A stretch of DNA of 64,000 nucleotides from JACKDW01 sp964621785. Its GTDB lineage: Bacteria > Myxococcota_A > Polyangia > Nannocystales > Nannocystaceae. The notes beneath the pieces are model-generated. The model was not told where the DNA came from. It did not search any database and worked only from the letters and a program-made list of their open reading frames with translations. The stretch's first letter is position 1, and every line of letters begins with the position of its first letter. A program made the position numbers and the translations under genes. The stretch is from positions 62,001-126,000 of the forward strand of contig CAZUPD010000006.1 of the NCBI GenBank assembly GCA_964621785.1, read 5' to 3'. Below, one piece after another: positions 50,486-59,621 of the stretch.

Positions 50486-51889
50486 TTAGTCACAAAGTGG
50501 GCCGTATTCGAGGTTTGTGAGGTCTTGAGCAAGGTCAGGGTTATGTCTGTACACATTACTTCCGTCGATCTCGATCGTGATGCTCGATTTAAATCTCGAT
50601 GAGTGTACATTTTTGTCGCGGGGATCATACGCGATTGATTGACCATAGACTCCAGCTGTAACATCGGCGACGACGGTCGTGTGACCCGTGTCAGGTTCGA
50701 GGCGATAGACCTTTTCCGAATTGACTACGGACACAAGAAGTGCATCGTGGACACAGTCGTAGGTCATGTCACAGCCAGTAATTTCGAGTTCGTTTAGAAT
50801 GGGCTTCATCGAAACCACTTCGCCGGTGTCAATATTGAGCTCAACCAAGTTGTTTGTTTGGCTATCTACACCGTAGAGTTTGCCGTCGTGTGTTCGCGTT
50901 AGTCCACAGAGGTTTCCGACAAACGCAATGATGCGGTTCGTATCACCGCAGTAGTCGAGGGAGACGAGATAGCCCGATTCGACGACAAAAAATGTTCGCT
51001 GAACAGGGTCGAGTGCAGCCGCCTGAACAGTCGGAGTCGGGGTGTTCGAGATTTGCGTGAGCTCACCGGATTCGATATCGATTTTCTGTACTCCGGTTGT
51101 GGTGAGGGAAACCAGCTTCATCGTATCAGGGTTGAGGCTCGTGTTGCTATCGTGGCAGTCGGATCCAACCTCGACACCGAACCATGGCTTGGTGCTCCCC
51201 CAGCCATCACCGTCCTCATCGCGCATGCAGGCGGTCGGGTCTTCGTTTTCGGCGGCACCGACATATGTATTTGCACTGTTATCATCGCAGTCCGTCCCTG
51301 GCGTGCTATGTGGATTATCGGGGTTGATGTGCCCCCAGTCGTCGCCGTCGGCATCGGTCATACATGCGTCTCGGTCGTCGTTGGGCGCTGCACCTGTGAA
51401 GGTGTTCGGATCGTTATCATCGCAGTCTGTTCCCGGACTCACACCACTGGGGGGATTGGCATCTCCTTGCCCATCGTGGTCGTTGTCGCGGTAGCACGCG
51501 AACGGGTTCTCCTCAATCCCCGGCTTGGTTGTCGCACTTGCATCATCACAGTCAGAACCTGGAGCGACCCCATCGGGTGGTGCACTGTCCCCGAATCCGT
51601 CGCCGTCGTTGTCTTTTTGGCACAGGCTCTCGCCCGAGATTTCATGCTCACCGGCTCCGGGATAGGTATGTTGGTTGCTGTCATCGCAGTCGTCGGCGTT
51701 GGCGACCATCTTTGGTGGTGGCTGTTCGATTTCGGAGACTTCGGTGCAGACGTTTGGGTCGCCAAAGCCATCCTCGTCCTCATCGAGGCACCAGGTGGAC
51801 GTTCGACCCGCGTAGGATACGTCCCAACATCCACTTTCCGAGATCGCGAGGGCGATCAACCCGAGTATTGTGTATACACGTTTCCGCAT
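50486..51889 (-). CDS. MopE-repeat (Asp-rich) lipoprotein with beta-propeller-like C-terminus
   Basis: 467 residues from the ATG at 51889, where MRKRVYTILGLIALAISESG followed by CW gives a lipoprotein signal (upstream start adds a poor leader). Residues ~35-265 hold five Asp-rich repeats of the form DxDGDGxGD...GxDCDD...PGAxE, the thrombospondin-3/MopE type that binds Ca2+. Residues ~270-467 read as a repeated beta structure (QKIDIESGELTQISNTP, LTRTHDGKLYGVDSQT, YDCVHDALLVSVV), probably a propeller like DUF4394. Probably Ca2+-stabilised at the cell surface. Function unknown. Confidence 0.86.
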   Translation of the reverse strand: MRKRVYTILGLIALAISESGCWDVSYAGRTSTWCLDEDEDGFGDPNVCTEVSEIEQPPPKMVANADDCDDSNQHTYPGAGEHEISGESLCQKDNDGDGFGDSAPPDGVAPGSDCDDASATTKPGIEENPFACYRDNDHDGQGDANPPSGVSPGTDCDDNDPNTFTGAAPNDDRDACMTDADGDDWGHINPDNPHSTPGTDCDDNSANTYVGAAENEDPTACMRDEDGDGWGSTKPWFGVEVGSDCHDSNTSLNPDTMKLVSLTTTGVQKIDIESGELTQISNTPTPTVQAAALDPVQRTFFVVESGYLVSLDYCGDTNRIIAFVGNLCGLTRTHDGKLYGVDSQTNNLVELNIDTGEVVSMKPILNELEITGCDMTYDCVHDALLVSVVNSEKVYRLEPDTGHTTVVADVTAGVYGQSIAYDPRDKNVHSSRFKSSITIEIDGSNVYRHNPDLAQDLTNLEYGPLCD

Positions 51890-52047
51890 GTTCGAGGAGT
51901 ATAGCGAAATAGCGCATCGATGATCGATCCGTCTCACAAAAAATAGCGAAGCTGCGAGGTTGATCTTTTATGTACATTGGGGACGTCCGCTGCTGAAGGG
52001 GTTAGCGACAGAACGTCATCTCGGTGTAACGGCAAAAGTTACCTTCG

Positions 52048-53064
52048 CTACGGTATCAAGCCGCAAAAACCAACCCGTATGGATTCATTTTGTGGATAAA
52101 TTGGGAGGCACTCCTTGTTGTTTTCACATGGGTCGGGGTTGTCGTCGAGATCACACATGGGCGTACAACAGCCGTCCTCTGTGCAGTTTGGTACCATGCT
52201 GCCCATCGCACACATCAAGCCCTTTTGGCAGGCGTTGACGTACTCGCATGGGTCTCCCTCAAGGCCGTTGTCGTCGGCCACAGCGACCAATTCACAGGTA
52301 AACGTGTTGTTGTGGGGAAAGCAGCCCTCGTTGTTGGGACAATTCTGGAGGAGGGCATCACATGTGGGAAGGCATAGGTTAATGTACTCGTCGTATGCGA
52401 TGAGGCAGGCAGTGTTGACGTCGCCACAACTCGGGTCGTCGCTCGATCCGTCACAAAAAGCGACACAGGTCCCCTCGCTGGTTTCGATGTCGACATCCCA
52501 GCAGATGTGATGCAGGGCGCAATCATCAATTCCACTGACCTGACTTTCTTCGACAGTACATGGGTCACCAGCTTGGCCGTCGCCCGTGACATCCACACAC
52601 TTGAAATCGTTCCATGGACCTCCGTTGGAGTAGGGCATACACTTTTGCCCGTCTGGGCAGTTTTCTGCGTACGTGTTGCACGAGGGATTGGCATCAGCAG
52701 ACGGCAAAAACGGGTCGGTATCTGTATCTGTATCGGTATCCGTTGTGCTCGTGGACGCTTCGGTCGTGTTCGTCGTCGCAGACGTCGAGTCTGGCGTATC
52801 GGTCGTCACGGATGTGGCCGGATTGGTCGTGGTGTCTGTGGTGTCTGTGGTCGTGGTGTCGTCGGTTGCGTCCGTCGTTGTCGTCGGTGTATCCGTGGTC
52901 GTGGGTAACTGTGACGCGGTGCCCGAGTCCGTCGAACTTGCGGTTTGGCTACCGGCGGTCTCGTCATTTGCGCCCGGGCCGGGGTAGCCGACGCTCCAGC
53001 ATCCACATATGAAATACAGCAGGGTCCCTGCGAGAGTCTTGCGCGTTCGATTCGTAGTATGCAT
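52048..53064 (-). CDS. Cys-rich lipoprotein with Thr/Asp linker (paralogue of 35873-36832)
   Basis: 338 residues from the ATG at 53064; another ATG 24 bases upstream is in frame. TLLYFICGCWS gives the lipobox, then an ~90-residue linker of Thr, Asp and Ser including a (DT)n run. The Cys-rich part repeats the blocks of its paralogue: CPDGQKCMPYSNGG, GDPCTVEESQVSGIDDC, EGTCVAFCDG, CDALLQNCPNNEGCFP, CQKGLMCA and CCTPMCD. Same order and spacing, so a shared fold. Surface protein, role unknown. Confidence 0.83.
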   Translation of the reverse strand: MHTTNRTRKTLAGTLLYFICGCWSVGYPGPGANDETAGSQTASSTDSGTASQLPTTTDTPTTTTDATDDTTTTDTTDTTTNPATSVTTDTPDSTSATTNTTEASTSTTDTDTDTDTDPFLPSADANPSCNTYAENCPDGQKCMPYSNGGPWNDFKCVDVTGDGQAGDPCTVEESQVSGIDDCALHHICWDVDIETSEGTCVAFCDGSSDDPSCGDVNTACLIAYDEYINLCLPTCDALLQNCPNNEGCFPHNNTFTCELVAVADDNGLEGDPCEYVNACQKGLMCAMGSMVPNCTEDGCCTPMCDLDDNPDPCENNKECLPIYPQNESIRVGFCGLIP

Positions 53065-53288
53065 AGGGTGACTGTAAGTATCGATCATGGGACCGAGATT
53101 GTTGCATGCTTCGGCTGCAAATGAGACCCTGCATACGAGGGAGATCTTCTCCGTTGCGAATTGTACTCCCGGTAAACTTGTGTGTCACCGCGTTGCACGC
53201 GGCCTTCCGTTGTTGAGACAGCAAATGCATCGTGTGTGGTACAAAACGCCTTGCAGTTCCCGACCTTAGAAAGGTATGTTCCCGGCCC

Positions 53289-54152
53289 ATGCTGCTCACT
53301 CTCTCACTCATCGCGCAGCTAGGTGTTCCAGATGCTTGTACCGAGCTAGCGAAAACCTATGAAGAGATCGAGTATTTAGGGTACGCGGGGCAAGACGTGT
53401 CGGAGCTTGCCCCCAAGCTGCTGTTGTTGGCCGATGCGTGTGGCAAGGATCCGAAAGGGCGTCGCAGTGCCCTCGAGAGTTATTTTCTCGTGTTTGAGCA
53501 GTTGAAGACTGCAAACGACAAGCTACCTCTTTCGCTGTGTTCGTCGCTTCGGCAGTCGCGGGAACTCGCGGCTGAGCTGACCGTTGCACATCCAAATAAC
53601 GGCCGGCTACGCGAGATCCAAGGGCGCCTCAATGGGTTCGCAGCGAAGTCTGAGTGCGCTATCGAGGTACCGCAGGCACAGCCTGTTGCACCCGTCCAGG
53701 AACCCGGAGAATCCGACGACCTCGACTTGGTGGAGGGGCCGGATGCCGATAAGGGGGGGTCGCGTTCCACCCCAATGAAACAGGCTGCGATCGCGACGGG
53801 GGTGGTCAGCGGGGCAGCTCTCTTCATCGGTGGTTTGACGACGGGGCTCGCGGTCGCCGAGTCGCACAAGGTTGAAGCTCGCCTCAAAGAGGACCAGCCC
53901 CAGGGGTTAGCACCGTCAACGAACGTTTGCCGAATGGGAGCTGAAGAAGTCGGCACCAGTTATTGCGGGAAGCTCAATCGACTGAAAGTCACCTCGGTCG
54001 TGTCGTGGTCTGTTTTTTCGGCATCCGCACTTTCGGCTGTCGTACTTGGAGTTTTGCACCGGAGACGACACAATCAACGAAGCGCGAGGGTCATGCCGCA
54101 ATTCGGGTTGTCAGAGACTCGAGTTACGTTGGGAGCGCTCGTACACTTTTAG
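53289..54152 (+). CDS. Two-TM membrane protein, unknown function
   Basis: 287 residues from the ATG at 53289 (an earlier in-frame start precedes a hydrophobic N-terminus). MLLTLSLIAQLGVPDA may be a signal. A helical Leu-rich region follows (~15-140), then a charged linker and two membrane helices (ATGVVSGAALFIGGLTTGLAV and VVSWSVFSASALSAVVLGVL) with a ~45-residue loop holding two Cys between them. Such proteins often sit beside Ser/Thr kinases in myxobacteria; here the kinase gene is convergent, 16 bases away. Not assigned to a family. Confidence 0.7.
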   Translation: MLLTLSLIAQLGVPDACTELAKTYEEIEYLGYAGQDVSELAPKLLLLADACGKDPKGRRSALESYFLVFEQLKTANDKLPLSLCSSLRQSRELAAELTVAHPNNGRLREIQGRLNGFAAKSECAIEVPQAQPVAPVQEPGESDDLDLVEGPDADKGGSRSTPMKQAAIATGVVSGAALFIGGLTTGLAVAESHKVEARLKEDQPQGLAPSTNVCRMGAEEVGTSYCGKLNRLKVTSVVSWSVFSASALSAVVLGVLHRRRHNQRSARVMPQFGLSETRVTLGALVHF

Positions 54153-54168
54153 CTTTCGCTCGGTGTCG

Positions 54169-55860
54169 CTATTTAGTTAATTTGCAGATGCCACCGAATG
54201 TAGGAGGTGGCAGGCTTTGGATCGATGAATTGAGGCACTCTGTGATCGATTTGCCTCCAGTCGTCGTGGCACTCTTAAAGGGGCCGATGATGGAAAGAGA
54301 ACTCTCGCGGGCGACGACCTGGACTGGGAAGCTACAGGATGTGCAGTCGCGCAGGCACCGGTCAATCGATGTTGAGCGGTTCAACGCAACACAGGTTGTT
54401 TGCTTCGCTGCTACTTCCTTTCGGTGCGGCGTGACCGGCTTTTTTTTAGCCTTTTTCGTGTTGGGTTTGGGATCGGGCTCAGAGGTCGGTGGCGGTGGTG
54501 TGGAAGCTTTGTCGGAGAGTTCCTCGACGTTGCTCGTAGTGCCGCTATCGGAGCCTTCGTACGGTTTAAAAGGCTCAGAAGGTTGCGGATCGTCGACGAT
54601 TGGGCTGCGGCCAGAGGTATCGGTGAGCGTTGAAGATGCCGAGGGGTCGGCGTCGGGTTGTGCCGGCGCGGCAGCGAGTGCGAGTGTTGGGACAGACGGC
54701 GGTTCGACCTCGCTAGGCTCCTGGGATTCGCGGGAGCCCATTTGCAGTGCCAACCAAATCCCGACCGGGATCATCAAACCCAGGCTGATGAAGAGGGGAA
54801 CGATCCGGCGGTCTCGAGGGGGCGGAGTCGGCAGCGGTGTCTTTTTATCGAGTGTGATGTCACTTTTGAGCTGTTCATCGACATCCTCGAGGTGTTCCGA
54901 CTGCATCGAACCAGGCCACGGATGCGTCTGCTCATCGGACAGGGTCAGTTCACTTACCTCCGCAGTGGGGGCGGTTGCCGAGATAGTCGGGACTGTGTCT
55001 GAGACACGCTCGAGCGCGTCGAGAAAGGCGAGCATCGTCGGGAACCGTGCGGCTTTGTCCTTGGCCAGTGCACAGGCAAAAATCGCATTGAGTTCTGTCG
55101 GGAGTTCCGGGCAAAGATCCGTGAGCGGTTTAGGTTCGTGTTGGACAATTGCATATGCAACTTGACCTGGATTGGAACCGCCGAACGGCAGCTTCCCAGT
55201 GAGCATTTCGTAGAACATCGCAGCGGCCGACCAGATGTCGGTCTGGCGATCGCAGTCGTCACCGCGGATCTGTTCGCAGGACATGTACGGGAGCGTGCCC
55301 ATGACACTTCCGGTTTCGGTCAGATGCGAGGTCTGGTCGGTTTGCTTGGCGATGCCAAAGTCGAGGAGTTTGATCCGGTACTCGTCGGTTACGTCGAACA
55401 CGCGGAAGCAGTTGTCGGGTTTGACATCACGGTGGATGAGACCTGCCTCGTGCGCCGCGTGTAGGGCATTACAAACTTGGCGTGCGATGTGTTTGACGAC
55501 CGACCACGGCAGCAGTTTTTCGCGCCGAATTGTCGTTCGGAGTGGCTCACCCTCTAAGTATTCCATCGCGATAAAGGGGAGACCGTCCTCGGTTTCACCC
55601 GTGTCGACGACGCTGACGACGTTGGGATGGTCGAGCCGAGATAGACCGCGAGCCTCCCGGTGAAATCGCTTGATGAGGCTGTGGTCGCTCGCGTGGCAGG
55701 GCAGCAGAAGTTTGATTGCACGAGTCGTTTCGAGGTGGACATGTTCGGCGCGGTAGACTGCCCCCATGCCGCCCTCGCCGAGTAGCTCGAGTAGTCGATA
55801 GCGTCCGCGAAGTTCCTTCCCGATGAGGCTTTGAGCGCTGCGCTGATCGACTGTGAGCAT
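54169..55860 (-). CDS. Transmembrane Ser/Thr protein kinase
   Basis: 563 residues. The Hanks kinase domain (~20-290) has LLGEGGMGAVYRAEH, RAIKLLL, LIHRDVKPDN near 142 and LLDFGIAKQ. The activation segment ends GTLPYMSCEQ where most have GTxxYMSPEQ. A proline/acidic linker precedes a membrane helix (IVPLFISLGLMIPVGIWLAL, ~358-378) and a ~185-residue Pro/Thr/Lys-rich outer region ending in six Cys (TTCVALNRS, CLRDCTSCSFP, ITECLNS, GGICK). So the kinase domain is cytoplasmic and the Cys-rich end is outside, a plausible sensor. ATG start. The neighbouring gene, convergent, encodes a two-TM protein. Confidence 0.93.
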   Translation of the reverse strand: MLTVDQRSAQSLIGKELRGRYRLLELLGEGGMGAVYRAEHVHLETTRAIKLLLPCHASDHSLIKRFHREARGLSRLDHPNVVSVVDTGETEDGLPFIAMEYLEGEPLRTTIRREKLLPWSVVKHIARQVCNALHAAHEAGLIHRDVKPDNCFRVFDVTDEYRIKLLDFGIAKQTDQTSHLTETGSVMGTLPYMSCEQIRGDDCDRQTDIWSAAAMFYEMLTGKLPFGGSNPGQVAYAIVQHEPKPLTDLCPELPTELNAIFACALAKDKAARFPTMLAFLDALERVSDTVPTISATAPTAEVSELTLSDEQTHPWPGSMQSEHLEDVDEQLKSDITLDKKTPLPTPPPRDRRIVPLFISLGLMIPVGIWLALQMGSRESQEPSEVEPPSVPTLALAAAPAQPDADPSASSTLTDTSGRSPIVDDPQPSEPFKPYEGSDSGTTSNVEELSDKASTPPPPTSEPDPKPNTKKAKKKPVTPHRKEVAAKQTTCVALNRSTSIDRCLRDCTSCSFPVQVVARESSLSIIGPFKSATTTGGKSITECLNSSIQSLPPPTFGGICKLTK

Positions 55861-56175
55861 GCGTTGGTTCCGCAGTTTAGCGTACGAGGTGTTTCATGTA
55901 TGTGGAAATTTATGAGAATGATTCGTCGAAGTTCGTCGAAGAGACACTTCATCCGATGAGTTGAGCGTGAAACACGCAGAGAGCGGAGCTCAAAGGTCCA
56001 AGACCGGGGAGAGCAGGGCCGAAGCATTGAGCATCGCGTTCGCAGATTTCTTGTACAAGCAACCTGAGCGCGGGTCATCGAGTTGCGAGGAACTCCAGAC
56101 ATAGAACCGTTGGGAGGCGCTCTTGCCCGCATGCGCTCTCACCTGCAGTTCGAGGGACGATGCGTCGGATGCTCG
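55861..56175. other. 315-base intergenic region
   Basis: Upstream of the kinase gene and downstream of the PAS-STAS gene on the minus strand. It contains the tandem 10-mer TTCGTCGAAG twice in a row (55922-55941). The kinase promoter should be here but no boxes are clear. Frames crossing it look like chance. Confidence 0.5.
55922..55941. repeat. Tandem duplicate of TTCGTCGAAG
   Basis: Two adjoining perfect copies of a 10-base near-palindrome, about 60 bases upstream of the kinase ATG. Could be a regulator site. Confidence 0.6.
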
Positions 56176-56973
56176 TCAGCCCGAGTCCGCGAGTTGCTTG
56201 CGCAGAGCGTCGGCGAGACTCGGGAATACGCGAAACGCCTCTAGGCTGAGTTCGAGGTTCACTAGGTTTTTGGCGAGCTCCGGTGACATACCCACAAGCG
56301 AGGTACTGGCACCCAATAAGCGGGCAGTTTGCGCGATTGTGGTGAGGCCATGACAAATCGCGGGTTCAAATTCCAGGCCCGTGAGGTCCAAGATCAGAGT
56401 TTGAGCCCTGCGCACGACAATAGCCTGAATCGTGTCTTCACGTAATTGGTCGCAGCGCTCGCGGTTGAAACTGCCGATGAGAGGCACGACGATCACGCCC
56501 TGCGCGACTTCAATGGCGGGTGCCTTGAGACGTAAAAGCGCATCACGTTGCGCGGCGACACGCCGCATTTCGCGTACGAGCGAGAGCTCCTTTTCGTGCG
56601 GGTCGAACACACGACGCAACGTACCGATGATCACGTTGCGTCCATCGAGTTGTGCTGCCCGGGTCGAGGCGCGGACCGGGAGTTCGCTGACGCCATCGGG
56701 AAGCAGCAAGTTGTAATCGAAGTCGGGCGTGAGTGTCTCCCCGGCCATTCGCCGACGATAGCGATCTGCGAGCAGCGGGAGGCTCTTTGGAGACACCATC
56801 CTACGGAAGTGCACACCGATCAGCTGTTCCAGCGGCCAGCCGAAATCCGTCTCGAACACCTGATTGGCGTAGATGACCTTACCCTGCTCGGAGACAAACA
56901 CGGCAAACGGTAATTCTTCGACGATGATTCGCAGTAGGTCGATTCCGATATCTGCTGATTCGTCGCTTGGCAC
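56176..56973 (-). CDS. PAS-STAS regulator (RsbR-like)
   Basis: 265 residues from a GTG. One PAS domain (~10-125: LPFAVFVSEQGKVIYANQVF, ETDFGWPLEQLIGVHFRRM) is followed by a short helix and a STAS domain (~145-262: VAQGVIVVPLIGSFNRERC, TLILDLTGLEFEPAICHG, LLGASTSLVGMSPELAKNL). The STAS phospho-loop reads EPAI where RsbR/RsbS have Asp-Thr/Ser, so the usual phosphorylated residue is missing. It may be a locked or non-phosphorylated variant, or a different output. Compare the larger 5338-6528 protein, which has Ser. No partner kinase nearby. Confidence 0.87.
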   Translation of the reverse strand: MPSDESADIGIDLLRIIVEELPFAVFVSEQGKVIYANQVFETDFGWPLEQLIGVHFRRMVSPKSLPLLADRYRRRMAGETLTPDFDYNLLLPDGVSELPVRASTRAAQLDGRNVIIGTLRRVFDPHEKELSLVREMRRVAAQRDALLRLKAPAIEVAQGVIVVPLIGSFNRERCDQLREDTIQAIVVRRAQTLILDLTGLEFEPAICHGLTTIAQTARLLGASTSLVGMSPELAKNLVNLELSLEAFRVFPSLADALRKQLADSG

Positions 56974-57302
56974 CTACGCGAACTATAGGACGAAACGTCT
57001 GCGCCCAAAAGGTTCTGTTTGACAGTACATCATGAAAAAACGTGCGGCTTCAGGTCAGAAGCGAACAGCGGCGCTTGGGCGCACTCGGAGCTTGAACGGA
57101 GTCGGGAACGTGCACTCCCGTACGTCATTTGTCGCGCATCCAGACGCGAATCTCGTCCCTCAACGGGTCTCCAGGTACTGTCGGGGTCAGGAGATTTGAG
57201 GCTCGGACCGGCCTTCACGTGGGAGAGGTGGAGGCCGGCGGCTTGCAGATACTCTTGTAAATACAAGAGTGTGGCCGTGTTCTCACCGCAGGTCGAACGA
57301 GG
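56974..57302. other. 329-base intergenic region with a 20-bp palindrome
   Basis: Between the M13 peptidase gene and the PAS-STAS gene, both on the minus strand. It contains the perfect inverted repeat at 57251-57270 and, on the plus strand, no credible gene. It should carry the PAS-STAS promoter. Confidence 0.55.
57251..57270. promoter_or_regulatory. Perfect 9-bp inverted repeat with 2-base spacer
   Basis: ACTCTTGTA at 57251-57259 and TACAAGAGT at 57262-57270. Low GC for this genome, no T-run after it in either direction, and compact, so an operator fits better than a terminator. Confidence 0.6.
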
Positions 57303-59438
57303 TCACCACACTTCGCACGCATTCTCGGCGTGCATCGGGGTTCCTTCTCCGCATTGGTACGTCTCCCAAAACCCCGGGAAATGGGCGAGGGGAACATTGA
57401 CGCGTTGTTCGGGCGGCGAGTGGGGGTCGGTGACAGCGCGCAGGCGGGTGACCTCCTCGCTTTGGAGCGTGCACCACCCCTGGGCAAAGCCGATGAAAAA
57501 CAGTTGATCATCGGTATAACCCTCGACAAATGGCTTCTCGCTCGGGTGGTCTTTGGCCCAGGTTTGATAGGCACCGAATGCCTCTTTGATCCCACCGAAG
57601 TCGGCGATGTTCTCCCCCAAGGTTAGCTTGCCATTGAGTTTGACACCGGGGAGGACCTCGATCTCGCTATAGGTCTTGTCGACGCAGGCGGCCCGCTCGT
57701 CGAACTGCTTGGACACCTGCGGCTCCCACCACTCTCGCAACACGCCCTTGCCGTCGAACTTGCGGCCTTGGTCGTCAAACCCGTGGGTCACCTCGTGGCC
57801 CATCACCATCCCGATTCCACCGAAGTTCATCGCCATCGGGAAGTCTTGGCTGAAGTAGGGCGGTTGCAAAATTCCGGCCGGAAACACAATCTCGTTGGCG
57901 GATGGGTTGTAGTAGGCATTGACCATGGCGGCCGGCATGTACCACTCACCGCGGTCGACCTGTTGTCCGATCTTGTCGCCGTGGTGGCGGAAGTTGAACT
58001 CACCGGCGGCGAGGACATTGGCGAGCAGTGCATTGCCGACCTCGAGCTTGCTGTAGTCGCGCCACTCGTCGGGGTAGCCGATCTTGTTGGTGATGGCCTT
58101 CATCTTCTCGACGGCGCGGGCCCGGGTCTTGTCGTCCATCCATTCGAGGTTTGGCAGTCCGTCGGCCAGTGCTGCTTCGATACCGGCGATCATCTCGAGG
58201 GCGACTTTTTTGTTATCGCCAGCGAACTTCTCGGCGACAAACAGTGGGCCGGCGAGCTCGCGCAAACTGTAGTTGGTCAAATCGGTGCATCGCTCCCACC
58301 GCGGCGACAACTTCTCGGCGCCGGTGAGCGCCTGTTGCATTTTGAAGTTGGCGTCGACAAACGCCTTGGTCAAGTAGCCGGCGGCGGCATCGATCGTGTG
58401 CCAGCGCAGGTAGACCTTGAGCGTGTTGAGATCGGTCTTGGTGAGCAGTTTGCCCAGGCCTTTGAAGTAACTCGGGACACTGACATTGAGATGTTCGCCG
58501 ATAGCCGATCCTTCGTAGCCCAAACCGGAGAAATACGCGTCCCAGGGCACGCTCTTATCGAGGGCCGCAAATCCCTCGTAACCGAGTTTGTTGTAGGTCG
58601 CATCCGGGTCCCGCAACTCGGCTCGAGGTTTGGAACGCTCGGCGAGTTCGGTCTCAAACGCGACGATCTGTTGCGCGGCCTTTTTGGCCTTGGCCGGGTC
58701 CTCGCCGGCGAGTTCGAGCATGGTCGCGATATGACCTTCGTATTTGGCCTTCAGCTCTTTGCTCTTGTCGTCGGTCTTGAGGTAGAAGTCGCGGTCGGGC
58801 AAACCGAGGCCACCTTGGCTGACATCGGCGAGATAGGTATCGGGATCCTTCGAGTCGGGCGTGACGTGGAAGCGTAGCAATCCCGAGCGCCCACTCAGCG
58901 CGGTTCCGTGGAGCTCGCCCAGAACTTTCATCCAACCGGCGAGGTCGGTCGCGGCATCGATTTTTGCCAACAGCGGCTTGAGCGGTTCGGTCCCCGCTTT
59001 TTCGACGGATTCTTCGTCAATACATGTATTGTAAAATGTACCGAGTTTCACCGCCTTGGGATCGGCGGTGTTTGTGCTGGCTTCGGCGAAGATCTTTTTG
59101 AGCACCGCCTTGTTACGGTCGGCGACCTCGCCAAATCCCCGGCCGTAGCGTGGCTTGTCTTCGGGGCGTTTGGTGTTTTTAAGCCAACCGCCGCAGGCAA
59201 ACTGATAGAAGTTGTCACACGGGTTGACTTCGCGGTCCATGACCTCGAGGACTTCTTTGGCGACCTCCTCGGGTGATTTGCGGGCAGGCGTGTTTTCCTC
59301 GGGTTCGACCTCGGGTGTTTTTTTGGTTTCGGCCCTGTTCTCGGTGGGCTCCGGTGCCGTCGGTTGGCAACCGGCCAGGGGAAACACGAGCAGTCCGCAT
59401 AACGTCATGCAGTAGCGAGAGCGAGTCGAGGAAGTCAT
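57303..59438 (-). CDS. M13 family zinc metallopeptidase lipoprotein (neprilysin/PepO-like)
   Basis: 711 residues from the ATG at 59438; upstream in-frame sequence lacks a signal. The signal ends LLVFPLAGCQP (lipobox), so the enzyme is anchored outside. Family marks: NPCDNFYQFACGGW near the N-terminus, NAYYNPSANEIVFPAGILQP, MGHEVTHGFDDQG (HExxH zinc site) and LTLGENIADFGG (third ligand Glu, ExxAD). The end ENACEVW matches the C-terminal CxxW of M13 enzymes. It cleaves small peptides; predation or nutrient processing is a plausible use in this lifestyle. Monocistronic. Confidence 0.95.
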   Translation of the reverse strand: MTSSTRSRYCMTLCGLLVFPLAGCQPTAPEPTENRAETKKTPEVEPEENTPARKSPEEVAKEVLEVMDREVNPCDNFYQFACGGWLKNTKRPEDKPRYGRGFGEVADRNKAVLKKIFAEASTNTADPKAVKLGTFYNTCIDEESVEKAGTEPLKPLLAKIDAATDLAGWMKVLGELHGTALSGRSGLLRFHVTPDSKDPDTYLADVSQGGLGLPDRDFYLKTDDKSKELKAKYEGHIATMLELAGEDPAKAKKAAQQIVAFETELAERSKPRAELRDPDATYNKLGYEGFAALDKSVPWDAYFSGLGYEGSAIGEHLNVSVPSYFKGLGKLLTKTDLNTLKVYLRWHTIDAAAGYLTKAFVDANFKMQQALTGAEKLSPRWERCTDLTNYSLRELAGPLFVAEKFAGDNKKVALEMIAGIEAALADGLPNLEWMDDKTRARAVEKMKAITNKIGYPDEWRDYSKLEVGNALLANVLAAGEFNFRHHGDKIGQQVDRGEWYMPAAMVNAYYNPSANEIVFPAGILQPPYFSQDFPMAMNFGGIGMVMGHEVTHGFDDQGRKFDGKGVLREWWEPQVSKQFDERAACVDKTYSEIEVLPGVKLNGKLTLGENIADFGGIKEAFGAYQTWAKDHPSEKPFVEGYTDDQLFFIGFAQGWCTLQSEEVTRLRAVTDPHSPPEQRVNVPLAHFPGFWETYQCGEGTPMHAENACEVW

Positions 59439-59621
59439 CCCTGCGAAGATGCCACAGGCCGGACACGGACTCCTACCGGTAGTGCGGCGAGAATACCCAC
59501 GTTTGGTTTGAGGATTCGGGTGAAACCAGGTCGTCGCATGACATATCGGCCCGCGGTCCGAAAGCGAACTTTGTGATGCGAACACCTGCGAGGTTGCCCC
59601 GAGGCATGACCTGCGAGTGAG

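Noticed and set aside
57768..58877. Long plus-strand frame opposite the M13 peptidase gene
   Set aside because: Shadow of a gene with unmistakable HExxH and ENIADF motifs.
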